Origin: Cryptomeria japonica
Taxonomy: Eukaryota > Streptophyta > Pinopsida > Cupressales > Cupressaceae
Assembly: GCF_030272615.1 (NCBI RefSeq)
Contig: NC_081405.1
Span: forward strand, 317,517,541-317,581,540
DNA length: 64,000 bases
Direction of reading: 5' to 3'
Numbering within the stretch: the stretch's first letter is position 1; every line of letters begins with the position of its first letter. The notes below the pieces were generated by a model, which was given only the letters and a program-made list of their open reading frames with translations, did not search any database and was not told where the DNA came from. This document shows, piece after piece, positions 1 to 12,519 of the stretch. Position numbers and translations under genes: made by a program.

Positions 1-1686
1 CCACGGTGAATGAAGAACAACAACATGTGAATAAACCCAGGTATGTAAGACTCAATCACTCAAAAAATCAGATAATTGGGAATAAGTATCAAGGTGTTAT
101 GACAAGAGGAAGACTGGCAAATGAAGAGGTATGCTTAATTTCTCAAATTGAACCAACATCTATTATTGAAGCATGTGAAGATGAACATTGGATAAAAACA
201 ATGGAAGATGAATTAGAACAAATTGAAAAGAACAATACATGGACATTAGTTCCCTGACCTAAAGACAAAAATATAATTGGAACTAAATGGGTATTCAAAA
301 ATAATTTTAATGAAGATGGTGAGGTAATTAGAAACAAAGCAAGATTAGTTTGTAAACATTATTCACAGAAGGAGGGAGTTGATTATAATAAAACCTTTCT
401 ACCAGTAGCTAGAATTGAGGTAGTTAGATTATTTCTTGCATTTGTAGCTCATATGAACTATAAAGTATATCATATGGATGTAAAATGTGTATTTCTGAAT
501 GGTGATCTTGAAAAGGAAGTCTACATTGAACAACCTGGTGGATTTTCATTGACAAATGATAAAGATGTGGTTTGCAGATTATGGAAAGCTTTGTATGGAT
601 TGAAGCAAGCACCTAGAGCTTGGTATGCTAGATTGGACAAATATCTTTTGAAGCTTGGTTACACTAAAGGTAATGCTGACAACAACTTATATTTCAAAGT
701 GACTAATGATGACATCTTGGGTATTGAATTTTTTTGTTGATGATATCATTTTTGGAGGAGAAGATGGATTGTGTAAGGACTTTGCTAACAAGATGTAGGA
801 AGAATTTGAAATGTCTATGATTGGGGAGATAAAATTATTTTTAGGATTGTAGATTTCACAAACTGATAGAGGTATATTCATATATCAAAAAAAAAACTTG
901 AAGGAACTATTGAAGAAATTTGGTATGGAAAACTCTAAACCAGTAAGTACTCCTATGACTACAACTGATAAATTGCCATTGAAGGATAATTTAGCTCATG
1001 TTAATCCGACAAGATACAAATCTATGATTGGAGGTTTACTGTATTTGATACAAAAAAGAACTGGTATAATGAATGCAGTATGTATTGTTTCAAGATTTTA
1101 GAGTAATCCTATAAAAAATCATAAATCGACAGTATAAAGGATTTTTCGATATCTACAAGGCACAACGAATCTTGGTTTATGGTACCCTAAAGATGAAAAT
1201 TTTGATTAATGTGCATACACCAATGCAAATTGGGTAGGTGATGTAGATAACAAAAAGAGTACCACTAGCAGAGCATTCTTTCTTGGTAGCAGATTGATTT
1301 CATGGATAAGCAAGAAGCAGAGTTGTACATCATTATCAACAGCAGAATCAGAATATGTTGCAGTAGCAACTAATTGTACTTAGGTATTATGGATTCAGCA
1401 AATCTTGAAGGAGATAAAGGTAAAATGCAAAAAACCTATAATCATTTATTATGATAATTCAGTAGCAATTGATATATCAAAGAATCTGGTATTTCACTCT
1501 AAGACTAAGCATGTTTCTATCAAATATAATTGTCTGAAAGAGAATGTTGAAGCAAAAGAAGTAAGATTAGTTTATGTGAATACTAAAGAGCAGATTGTAG
1601 ATATCTTTACAAAGCCTTTGCCTAAGGAAACCTTTGAATATCTCAGAGAGAACCTTGGGGTAATACCCTCACCGACAAAGACTTAG
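1..1686 (+). pseudogene. Copia element A: 3' part of pol (reverse transcriptase-RNase H), broken
   Basis: The translated pieces follow the order of a Ty1/copia reverse transcriptase and RNase H. In order: the linker before RT (ISQIEPTSIIEACEDE), the WVFKN region, the HMDVKCVFLNGDLE block with the first catalytic Asp, [16 protein letters not shown], the active-site FVDD at 733-744, and the RNase H/C-terminal block ending in FTKPLPKETFEYLRENLGV. The upstream part (gag, protease, integrase) lies before the window. In-frame stops occur near 257, at 850-852, 1099-1101 and 1381-1383, with a frame shift close to 726, so no functional enzyme is made. The final TAG at 1684-1686 is where related copies also end. 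Family assignment is secure from the motifs. Confidence 0.93.
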
Positions 1687-2032
1687 ATGATTGAAGATTG
1701 GCATCAAACTGATAGGAGCTAATAGAGAAATCATTTTCTCGGCTTTGATGGAGGAGAGCTACTTCTCGGGGGGAGTAGTTGGTTGTATGTTCTGTTATTT
1801 ATTCTTAATTGCTTTGGCATTTGATGTCAAAGAGGGAGATATATCTATGGAAAAACACTATTCTTTTCGAGAGATTATTCATTGAGGGAGAGATATATAC
1901 TCTCTGCATTTTCGTTTTGATTTCTAGTATTGATCTATTTTTGAGATTGTTGGTTTTTGGTTTTTGGCATTTTTTTTTGGCACTTAGATGTTTTTTCCAT
2001 CTAGTGTTGCCATCAATTCCAAAGGGGGAGAT
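1687..2032 (+). other. Element A 3' untranslated region with two polypurine tracts
   Basis: This non-coding stretch joins the pol stop to the 3' LTR. The tract at 2020-2031 (AAAGGGGGAGA) abuts the LTR and is the expected plus-strand primer. A second tract at 1829-1842 (AAAGAGGGAGATA) lies about 190 bp upstream, directly after TTGATGTCA. The same two-tract layout is visible in elements C, F, H and D. Confidence 0.8.
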
Positions 2033-3106
2033 TGTTGGTATTATGGATCTGTTACATTAGTTTTGTCATTGATGTCAACACTTATCCTTCTGGAGATCTA
2101 TGGTTATGTTGAACTGACACATTGTGTTCACTGGCAAGGTTAGTGACTTATGCATAGTCACCGGTATATGCTCACCCGTAGGTTATATGGTTCACTGACA
2201 TAGATGATGATTTGTTATCATCTAGATATCACTTGATTATGTCAAAGACATGGTTTGGATACTTGGTTTTAGTGTTTTGGTTATTGATCTAATCGGGTTG
2301 ACATATTTACTGTTACCGGCAGATTGGTCTAGGTTATGGACCGGTATGCGTTATCTATTCCAGATCAGCATGACACATTATGGAGATGATTTATTGATTG
2401 GATATTGTTGTAAATGTATTGAGTCAACATGATGCATCGCATCAATCTGACTTATTTGCAATTGATTTAATTGTAATATTCTTAGTGAGTCGACCTACAC
2501 ATTTGGTCTTAGGTTTGGTATATACGTAAGATCTCATTTGAGATGACATATATGATATGGTTATGGTATGGTATTGTAACATGGTATGTGTGAATATTGA
2601 AGATCATATGAGAAGACCATAGAGAACATTCAAGGAAGGTTTAAAGGTGTTTATCAGAGCTTAACTGATATTGAATCCAGCATTGGAGATGCTATTTTGA
2701 GCAGAACATTATTCTAGGATTTAACCATCCTATTGTAGTCATTGCGACTCCCATTTGAGCAGTGTGCTCTAGGCGGTTGGCCTTTCTCCATGTGCAAACC
2801 CCATTTGTATACACATACTATCTGCACTAGCATCATCTGATTGTGGGAAAGGTTTCCCACAGTGGATTTTACCCTTACAAGGTTTCCACGTCAAAATATT
2901 TGTGTTATGTGTTGTGGATGTTGTTTCTCTTTGTGTTTTATGCATTAAGTTTCACCGATAATGATATTAACTCCTAATCTATTAACCGACATTTGTTTGG
3001 TTTATCGGTATTAAGTATTAAGTTTGATTAAGTTATAATTGAGTTTAAATTCATTGATAATTGATTCAACCCCCCTCCCTCTCAGTTGTCCTTTGGATTC
3101 CTAACA
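2033..3106 (+). repeat. Element A 3' LTR (~1.07 kb)
   Basis: The LTR starts TGTTGGTATT immediately after the polypurine tract and ends CTAACA, giving near-perfect short terminal inverted repeats (TGTTGG/CTAACA). It carries TTGTCATTGATGTCAACA at 2063-2080, near its left end, and a pyrimidine-rich CCCCCCTCCCTCTCAGTTG block near its right end. Both are shared with the other copia LTRs here. The 5' LTR is outside the window, so the target duplication cannot be tested. Confidence 0.85.
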
Positions 3107-3281
3107 GTTTCTTCTTTGTCCTCCCTTTTCCCCTCAAAATATTTGTCTTTAAATTGGTAACCCACATCGTACCTGTGATGCTTTGTCTTGACATCTTTCC
3201 TAAAATAGTGTTTCCCTAACCTCTATGCATGAGATTTGTGCAAGAAAATGTTGCAAGTTTTATTAGAATGAGTTTTTGATG
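3107..3281. other. Short unassigned spacer
   Basis: About 175 bp lie between the end of the element A LTR and the start of the element B LTR. I see no coding sequence or recognisable repeat in it. Confidence 0.4.
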
Positions 3282-4397
3282 TGTTGGCATTGATGCCAAC
3301 ATGATTTTCTTGTCATTAGTGACTAATTGTCTAATTGATATTGAGCTTGATGTGCAATTGTGTTGGAAGATTTTCTCCACATATATTTTATATTGTATAT
3401 CTACTCATGTGGTTTGGCTATGTTGTTACGTAGTGTTTAGAGATTTTAAATTAAGGATTGGGTCCTCTAGTTTGCAATGCTAAGGAAGTTGTATTAGCCA
3501 GTATGTGTGACAGTGTTTGATAGTGTTTATGTGTGAAATGCATGCTCTGCATTTGTTCACGTTATAGTTTCTAGTGTTGTGGTTTTTGGAGCTAAGTTGA
3601 TAATGTCCATAACTTCATTTTGTTTAGCTATCACATGCTTTTGGGTTTAAAAACCATGATTTCAATGTTCGATGGTGTTTACTCTATGTTTGGCCAACCT
3701 AATGTGAATTGTGTTTAGTTAAGATGGTTAGTCAACCTTGGGAGAATTCACAGATATAAGTATGATATAAATAAATGATAATATTTTTCAGGATGGTGTG
3801 TGTGCATATGTGGAAGAGAGAATGAATTTGTTTCATGAAAAAGAGTTAAATGTGATGAATGTTTGTGAAAGAGGACCTATCTCCTTGATTAGTTGATTAG
3901 TGTTGTTTGAGTTGTTAAAAAATGTTGAGCAGTGTGGACTTTCATGTGTTAGCTAACAAAAGTAGTGAAGGTATCTATAGATCTTAAAATTTCAGGGGTG
4001 CATCGGTGGTGGATTCTTTCTCTTTTATTCTTCTTAATTTGGGAGGTGAGCCCTCTAAAAGTGAGCATTTCTTTCTTTCCTTTGGGCAGTGAGCCTCTGA
4101 TAGTAAGCCTTTCTTTGTGAAAACCACCTTAGCTAGTATCACCCATAACAAGTGTTCATATAATGAGAACATCATTCTCCATGATTTTTCCCCTAACAAG
4201 GTTTTCTACATAAAATTTGGTGTTTCATTATGTATGTCATGTTTTTATTTCCATGTTCTTTCATGCTCATATCTTTCTATGGATTAAGTGATAAAGTTGA
4301 GTTGCTACGAATTTTATTTAAAGAAAAGATTTTAAGATTTTTTTGTACAACTAATTCACCTACCCCCTCTCAGTTGTCTTGTGCATTAGAACATTCA
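3282..4397 (+). repeat. Element B 5' LTR (~1.1 kb, boundaries approximate)
   Basis: The left edge is placed at TGTTGGCATTGATG (3282). The right edge is placed at the CA (4396-4397) just before a tRNA-Met primer-binding site at 4403. The sequence between is non-coding and ends with the ACCCCCTCTCAGTTGTC-type block typical of the copia LTRs in this window. No matching 3' LTR was found after the B polypurine tract, so the boundaries rest on the terminal dinucleotides and the PBS only. Confidence 0.65.
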
Positions 4398-4402
4398 AAA
4401 AT

Positions 4403-4416
4403 TGGTATCAAAGACT
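4403..4416 (+). other. Element B primer-binding site (initiator tRNA-Met)
   Basis: TGGTATCAAAGACT lies five bases after the LTR end. It differs by one base from the usual plant copia site TGGTATCAGAGC. It marks the start of the internal region of B. Confidence 0.75.
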
Positions 4417-4439
4417 TGATTCCTTGGAGAAGAGATTAG

Positions 4440-5455
4440 CCACTTGAGAAGATCCTGATAGTGCACAAACTAACAATCCCTATGTTTGATGGATCTGACT
4501 ATGGTATCTGGAAACTGAAGATGCAAGGTTACCTGATTTCTCTTGGCTATGAAATTTGAAAGTCTGTTACATAAAAGTACACTAAACCGCACAATGGGGT
4601 GAACACTTCGGATAAGATCAAGGAATTTGAAAACAATGAGAAGGCAAGGTTTTCTATTTTTAGTGCTCTTTCTAAGACTGAATTAAAAAAAGTTGTATGC
4701 TTGGAATCTACTTATAAATTTTGGGTTAAATTAGAAATACTTGTGAAGGATATGATACAATAAAACAAGCTAAGTTGTATAATGGTAAAACTAAATATGA
4801 ATGTTTATAGATGCATCAAGAAGACAATATAAAGATCAAAGGGCTTGGACGTAACTTGCTAAAAGATGAAGTTTTAGAAAAGGTACTTAGAACTATTAAT
4901 AAATACTATAGCTCTAAGGTTTTAGTGATAGAAGAATCACATAATAAGAAATGATTAAACTAGAGAATAATTGTATGGCTCGTTATTGGCTTTTGAGATG
5001 AGAGAATTTGGTACTACTATTGTTAGAACATAAACTTCATTTATGGATACTTAATAAGTGAAAGATGAGGAATCTGATGAAGAAAGATTTGATGAGATTG
5101 AGGCAAAATTTGTGAGAAGGATGAAGAAAGGAAATGAAAAGTATAAAGGTAAATTGACATTTATATGTTTTAGCTATGGAAAAATAGGTCATTATGCTTC
5201 TAGATGTCTTGATAGAATTCCGAATCAAAAGAATAAGGAATTCAAAATAAAGTTCAATAGAAAAGCTTATTATGTTAGAGAAGATACAAATACTTATGAT
5301 GATGAATTTAATTATGAAGAAGACAGTGAATGTTTGTTCTTGGCATTAATGGAAGAATCTTTTTTCGCTAACCCTAAAAAAAATATGGAGAAATCTTTGG
5401 AAGATGCTTCTAAAACTGAAGGTACTGTTGTATTTATTTTTATGATAGAAGAGGT
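4440..5455 (+). pseudogene. Element B gag, broken
   Basis: After the PBS the sequence encodes a copia Gag N-terminus (FDGSDYGIWKLKMQGYL), then a decayed middle part. From about 5058 an open piece contains a CCHC zinc knuckle (CFSYGKIGHYASRC), in which the second Cys is replaced by Tyr. The downstream acidic stretch leads into the protease. Several stops and shifts separate the parts. The role would be the nucleocapsid/virus-like-particle protein. Function is lost. Confidence 0.8.
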
Positions 5456-7305
5456 ATTGATGAATACATTATTGATAGTGGATGTTCAAATCATGTTACT
5501 TGTGACAAGAGAAAGTTTATAAATCTTGAAAATTTTGATGGAGGTGTTGTTAGATTTGGAGATGATCAGATGGGTAGAATAGTTGGAATTGGTTTTATTA
5601 GTTTTGATAACATATATATTATTAACAATATTTTCTATGTTAAAGGCTTAAACCATAATTTTATGAGTGTTGGTAAAATGTGTAGGATTGGATGTAATCC
5701 TATTTTTTAGGATTATGGGTGTGAGATTAGAAAAAGGTCCATAATTGTGATTGCAATAGGAAAAACAATAGTTGGTGGATATTAACTAATGACGCAGAAT
5801 AATGAGAGTTGGTTATGGCATTAGAGGATGTGTCACATTAATTTTGATAATTTTGGAAGGATTAACTATTCAATTCAAGTTGTGAGAGATTTTCAAAAAT
5901 TAAAAAAGTCTACTAATGTTATCTATAAAGAATGTCAAGTTGGAAAAGAAACAATGAGAATTTTTTAAGTTAAGCAACAATCTTATACTAGACTATTATA
6001 ATTAGTGCACACTGATCTTTGTGATCGAACGAAAACAAGAATTCAACAAGGTGAAAGGTATTTCATGCTCTTAATTGGTGATTGCTCTAGAATGACTAGG
6101 GTCACTTTCCTAAAACAAAAATCTGAAGCTTTAGAAAAGTTCAATAAATTTAGGGCTATGGTTGAAAATAAGACATAGAAAAGAATCAAATGTTGAGGTT
6201 TGACAAATGTGGATAGTTTACTTATGATAAATTTAATATTTTTTGTGATAATCTTGGGATAAGAATACATTTGTGTCCTCCTAGGATGCCACAACAAAAT
6301 GGTGTAGTTGAAAGGATGAATAGAACAATTCAAGAGGCTGCTAGAACAATGATGAATGAAGAAAGTCTAACAAACATATACTAGAAAAAAGAAATACATA
6401 TTGCTATATAGACACTTAACATAGTGTGAATTAGAAGAAATCATCAGAAGACATCTTACGAACTTTGGTATGGAAGGAATCCACCTATGAAATATTTAAG
6501 AGTATTTAGATGTAAATGTTTTATCAAAAGTGACAAAGGGAATTTGAGAGATTTTTACACAAGAACTAATGAAGGTATATTCCTCGGCTATTCTACTAAA
6601 AGAGAATCTTACATATGTTATAATAGAAGACTCAGAAGAACTATTGAAAGCACAAATATGAAGGTTGATGAAGACAATTCAAAGAATACAGTTGTAGAGA
6701 CGAGATATGAATTTACGAGTCTATCAACAAATCAAAAGAAGAAAAGAACAAAGAAATACAAGTTTGGAATGAAATGGAAGATTCTTTACAAATTGCTCTT
6801 ACGACTCTTAGGCATGCGCAAAAGAATCATTTAGAGAAACAAATTATAAAAGACAAGAATATCGGTGTTATCACAAGAAGTAAATCTATTCAAGAATAGG
6901 TGAACCTATGATTAATTTTAGAGATATAGATGGGAACAATAAGAGATGTTTGTGGTGATAACCATTGGATGAAAGCTATAGAGGAAGAATTAGAACAAAT
7001 TGAGAAGAATAAGACTTGGGAACTTGTCCCAAGATAGACTGACAAGTATGTAATAGGAACTAAATGGGTATTTCAAAACAAATTGGATGAAGATGGACAC
7101 ATAGAAAGGAATAAGGAAAGACTTGTATGTAAAGGCTACTCACAAGTAGAAGGAATAGATTTTGAGGAAGATTATGAGCTCCTATGGTGAGAATGAAAGC
7201 TATCAGAATGTTTCTAGCTTTTGTAGCACATAAGGATTTAAACATTTATCAAATGGATGTGAATTCTACATTATTGAATGGAGAATCAAAAAAGGAAGTA
7301 TATAG
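5456..7305 (+). pseudogene. Element B pol part 1: protease, integrase, start of RT
   Basis: The protease motif IIDSGCSNHVTCDKRKF (from about 5470) keeps the catalytic D-S-G. It is followed by an HHCC-type integrase region (about 5820-6000), the integrase core (6061 onward; SRMTRVTFLKQKSEAL, then PQQNGVVERMNRTI near 6290-6330), the GIFLGYSTKRE block near 6580 and the RT beginning (WVFQNKLDEDGH near 7065). The reading is interrupted many times. It stops abruptly at 7305 inside the RT block LLNGESKKEVY, where element C is inserted. The gene resumes at 17411. Confidence 0.85.
7301..7305. other. Target-site duplication of element C, left copy
   Basis: TATAG here is repeated exactly at 17408-17412 on the other side of element C. 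This is the 5-bp duplication expected of a copia integrase. Confidence 0.88.
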
Positions 7306-8506
7306 TTCTAGATAGATCTAATACCGGGAGTAAAATGAGAGGGGGGGGGTTTAGATCACTTTACTATCAGAAATCAGAACTATTGCATATCAAAATCCTT
7401 TAAACTGGAGCACAAAGAAACCAACACAATGAAGGATAAAACATGAAAGCATAGTACACACAACACCAATATTTTTAAAGTATAAAACCTGGTAAAGGGA
7501 AAAACCATAGTGGGAAACCCTACCCACAATCAGATAATACTTTTGCAGTAGTATGTTAAATAATGACAATCAGGATTTCACTAGAAATTTGGACAACCAA
7601 CTAGAGCTCACTACTAATAAGAAAAGAGAAGTCTCGCTAACTTACAAAACATCAGACTATAATCCAAAAAAAATGAACTGTGAAAGTAGTATCTCCTAAT
7701 GTTTGATATAGTTCCGGTTAAGCACAGATGCATGCCCTGCAATACCAAAAACCTTCTGCCAAATGATATATCACTTGTTGGCACATAAACCTTCCTCTGA
7801 TAATGCAGATATAACCATCGATCCCACACCTCTTATCGATATCAAAATTACATGAATAAGTCACCTATAAATACAAATCATCAACCTTATGATAAGGTCG
7901 ACTAAACCCTAAACCCAAAAACCCATAATAAAAAAAAATTACATTACATGGTATCACCAAACCAATATTAGGATTTACATTACATATCATGGACCTAATT
8001 CAAATATCCAAATAATTATATCCACCAAAAATTATATTAAGACGAAAATCCAGCATGTTTCACCAATTGGTAGAAACCCTCAATGAAGTAACATAGACAC
8101 TCTAACCAGATCCAAATAGGACCACCATAACAGCATGCCAACCAATGCAAAGTCACCAAATACTCATAATACAATCAAGAATCACCTTTACCATGATAGA
8201 AACTGATTCCATAAGCCAGACCAAAATCGTTTGATCAAAACATCAAATATCACTTACCGGTAAAGCTAACTGGTACCAAGAAATACCAACCACGAACATA
8301 AGTGATAGTTAATAGAGCACCAAAGTATGCACCAATAGATTATGACAAGCATATAACCATTTAGAATAAGCATCCAAAATCGCATCCAAGGATCTGATCG
8401 TACCAGATCAGAATCGAAGCCATAACCAGGATAAACACGAAGGTAAACCGGGATACAGTGTTAAAATCAATGACAACACTAAACTAAATATAGCATATTG
8501 TTAACA
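7306..8506 (-). repeat. Element C 3' LTR (1201 bp)
   Basis: It aligns along its length with 16212-17407. On the plus strand it runs from TTCTAGATAGATCT to TATTGTTAACA, against TGTTAGACAGATCT to TATTGCCAACA in the other copy. It includes a G-run at about 7341-7350 and the AAACCCTAC/CAGATAATAC block shared with the other copia LTRs. Confidence 0.88.
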
Positions 8507-8640
8507 ATATCCGCCTTTGGAATTGATGGCAACACTGAATGTGAAAAACATCCAAGTGCTAAGGAATGCCAACAATCTCTCCCAAAGATATGACTAATTT
8601 TCACATGAATACCATCTCTCCCCCTTTGACATCAATGACA
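8507..8640 (-). other. Element C polypurine tracts
   Basis: On the minus strand the tract next to the LTR reads CCAAAGGCGGATA (8508-8518), a mutated form of the usual AAAGGGGGAGA. A better-preserved copy, GTCAAAGGGGGAGAGAT, lies at 8614-8629, following ATTGAT. Confidence 0.7.
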
Positions 8641-8771
8641 AAGGACATATACCAAACCAAAAATACTCAACCAAATAGCTAACTACTCCCCCTTAGTAGT
8701 AGCATCATCTCATCAACTCGAATCCAAGAAAATATTTGATAAGCTTACTAGATTGATGCTTTCCTGCATCT

Positions 8772-10680
8772 CTAAGTCTCTTTCAGAGGGTTGGTAGCCC
8801 CCAACTGATCTCTGAGATATTAAAACGTATCTTTAGGCAATGGTTTTGTTAGAATATCTACAATCTGCTCCTTAGTAGGCAGATAAACCAATATGACTTC
8901 CTTTTCTTCAATCTTTTCCTTCAATAAATTATACCTTATATAAATATGTTTTGATTTGGATTGAAATATCAATTCTTTGACATATCAATAGGAGCAGTAT
9001 TATTATAGTGAATAAAAAAAGGCCCATCATAACTTATCCTTATATCTTTCAACATATATTTCATCCATAAAATCTGAGTATAGTTGGTTGCAACAACTAC
9101 ATATTCTTCTTCCATAATAGATAATGAAGTACATGACTATTTCTTAAGAAGCCATGAGACCAACTTATTTCCAAGAAATAATGCATCGTCAGTGGTGCTC
9201 TTCCTATCATCCACATATCCTACCCAATCAGAGTTTGTATAGGCACATAATCTGAAATCCTCATTCTTTGGACACCATAACCCAATGTCTATTGTACCTA
9301 CCAAATATCTGAATATCCTCTTGACAACAATATCATGAGCTCCTCTAGGATCTAACTAAAATCTAGAAGCAATACAAACAACATTCATTATATTAGGTCT
9401 AGTCTGAGTTAAGTACAACAATCCACTAATCATTGATTTGAATCTACTTAGATTCACTTTAGGAGATTCATCATCCTTTGATAATTTGCAACTTGTTATC
9501 ATAGGAGTAACATCAGGTTTTGAATTCTCAAGTCCAAATTTCTTAATCAATTCCTTCACATACTTATTTTGACAAATGAAAATACCTTTATTAGTTTGAG
9601 TAATCTGGAAACATAAGAAAAATTTCATCTCATCAATCATAGACATTTCAAATTCATTTTTTAATATATCATCAACAAATTTTATGCATAGGCTTTCTTC
9701 TCCTCCAGAAATGATATCATCCACAAAGACTTCAATAATTAGTATGTTATCATGCTCAATTTTATAGTATAAGTTACTTTCAGCATTACCTTTTCTTAAA
9801 CCGATCTTAGAAAGATATCTATCCAATCTAGCATACCATGCTCTAGGGGCATGTTTTAGTCCATATAAATCTTTCTTCAATCTGCAAACCATTTCCTTGT
9901 CTTCTAATAAAGAAAATCCATTAGGTTGCTCAATGTAGACTTCCTCCTCAAGGTCTCCATTTAGAAATGTGCATTCTACATCCATCTGATATACTTTGTA
10001 GTTCTTTTGTGCAACATAGGCAAGAAATAGTCTTATGGCTTCAATTATTGCAACCAGAGCATAAGTCTCACCATAATCAATACCTTCTTCTTGTGAATAA
10101 CCTTTGCAACCCAATCTAGCCTTGTTTCTTACAACTTGACCTTCCTCATTCAATTTGTTCTTGAAAACCCATTTAGTTCCAATAATATTCTTATCTTTAG
10201 TTCTGGGAACTAATTCCAATGTATTATTATTTTCTATCTAATCTAATTCTTCTTCCATTGCTTTCATCTAATTTTCATCTTTACTTTCTTCAATAAATGA
10301 TTCCGGTTCAATTTGAGAAATCAAACATACCTCTTCAGTATCTAGCCTTCTTCTAGTCATCCCACCTTTTCTTTTATCTCCAATGGTTTGATCTTTAGAA
10401 TGATTTAGTTTCACATACCTGGGAGTCTTTGAATTTTCTTGATTTACTAACTCTTTCTGTTATTCAATAGTCATTGTTGAATTTTTTTATGTTGCTCAAG
10501 TCACTAATTCAATGCTCTGAGCAACTTATTGCATTACCGGTTCAGGTCTAATAAATTCAACTTCTGGTCCACAATCATATGATCTAATTACTGCTTTGTT
10601 CATCCACCTTAACATTTATGGCCTCCAATATCATATTCAATCTTTTTTTATAACATCTATATGTTTTACCTTTTTCTATA
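8772..10680 (-). pseudogene. Element C pol: RT and RNase H, broken
   Basis: The longest open piece (9356-10219, 287 codons) contains the RT blocks [48 protein letters not shown] and the active-site FVDD (9716-9727). It ends at a stop (9356-9358) inside the RF-Q-DP block. RNase H follows with several stops and ends near 8772 after YLRDQLGATN. Upstream of 10219 the RT N-terminus and the integrase-RT linker are recognisable up to about 10680. There the overlap with the inserted segment begins. Confidence 0.88.
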
Positions 10681-12519
10681 AATGATAAAAACTTAATTCT
10701 TTTGAATTTTGGTTTGTAACACCAATACTTAGGGCATGTAGTTGATTTGATAGTGATATGTTGAATATTTTTTATTTTATTCAGTTTTGAAGTCCAACTA
10801 ATTATAATTTAGATATAGGTGAACATTTGAAAACATAACTTGTTCTATATATATATCAAAATTCAATTTAATTTTTTTTGTTAGAAAGAAGACATCAATA
10901 CCTAGTGCATGAAATTTTTTAGATTTGTTTTAAATTAGTTTACTATTTTTCCCAATACATTGAACAAAGAAGTTCATGTTCGGTGAAAAACATACATTCA
11001 TAATAAATAAAATAAAAATATATTAATGAAATTAAATATATTATAAATTATACTATTTGGAAAGCTTATAATAAGGACTAAATACTTAAAAAAATAAAAC
11101 TTCCAAATGAATTCGACCCCCAAAAGTTAATGTAAAATTAGTTTTCTATTAGCATTTGATAGATGCAAAGGAGACTCCATTGCAAGTATGATTCAGAAGT
11201 AGAGAGGTTCTATCCAAGAAATTTTGATCTAAGAGCCTTTGATCTAACTCTCTTTAATTAATTACTTCTAATGGGACCTCTTAAAGCTTAAATCATTATA
11301 TTTTCTAAAAAATGTATGATTTGAACAAAAATCAGGATGTACCAAAAAGTGGGACCGTTTTTATCATTTATAGAAAACCAATTATGTGTTTGGCGATGCA
11401 CATCACTCTTAAAAATGTTGTTTGCTGTAAAAAACTATATTTCCATGGCAGAATCTAGCAGCGAATAAAGAATTGCATAACCATTACTCTTACAGAACCG
11501 TTATGACACTGAGAACCGTGTGGAATGAGAAAATCAAACATATGTTGCCCTAAATAGAATCTAATGCCAAGAAGGGTAGGGGAAGAGTGGCGACCTGCCA
11601 ACAATAAATGAGATGAGGCATCTAATGGAGGAAACAATAACCTTATATACATGCATGACATCTCAATTTCAAGAGCTACAATTTGATATTCTCTGTGAGC
11701 AAAATCTCCATTTCTTTAGGATAACAATAGCAGGCAAATAATCACCCATTTTCTTCTGGAGAAACAATCTCTTCCATTATTTATGTGCAGGGGATTGGAA
11801 GAATTAGCAGGTCATGCATACATTCAAAATTTGGTGTTAATACTTCTATAAGCCTTTTAATTGAAGGATTGTTGATGAGGTTTTGTTTTGTAGGTTTCCC
11901 CATTCTCCCGATAACATGCCAAGGGAAGCATAATCTTTTGCCAACTCTTACACATCAGAAACGCATCACACATAGGTACCATTGTTGTATTTCAATCTTA
12001 TATTTTTTTGAAATTATAGTCGTAGCTCTGTAGAAAAATAGATACTTTGTCTGCTCCATGGATTAGAAATTTTTTTTATTATTTAAGTGTATGGTTATAT
12101 ATATGTGCTTACATAATAAGAGATATCTCTCACATTTTATGTGTTTAATCTGTGTCAATTTGATCAAGTATGGCCAAGGCCTTTGTCCAACAACAATAGA
12201 GTGAATGTAGCATTCTAGAATAGAAGCAATTGTATAGCCTCTATCATTGCCAAATGGAAAGACATTAGCTTTTCATCCAAAATTGTTGTCCAACTTTAGT
12301 AACTATTGAGAGGTGGAAGAGGATACAATCATTCAAATGCTTTTGCAGAGATACATTTTGTGAGATAAGATACATTTTAGTTCTGCAAAATTTCCTTCTT
12401 TTTATTTCGCCATTGATTTATTTTTGGATGAATAAGTTGGAGAATTCAATAGCTTGCAACTTGGATGAAAGAAAAGTGAAATACAGGTTCCATATAGTAC
12501 AGTGGGCATTTGGGTTTAC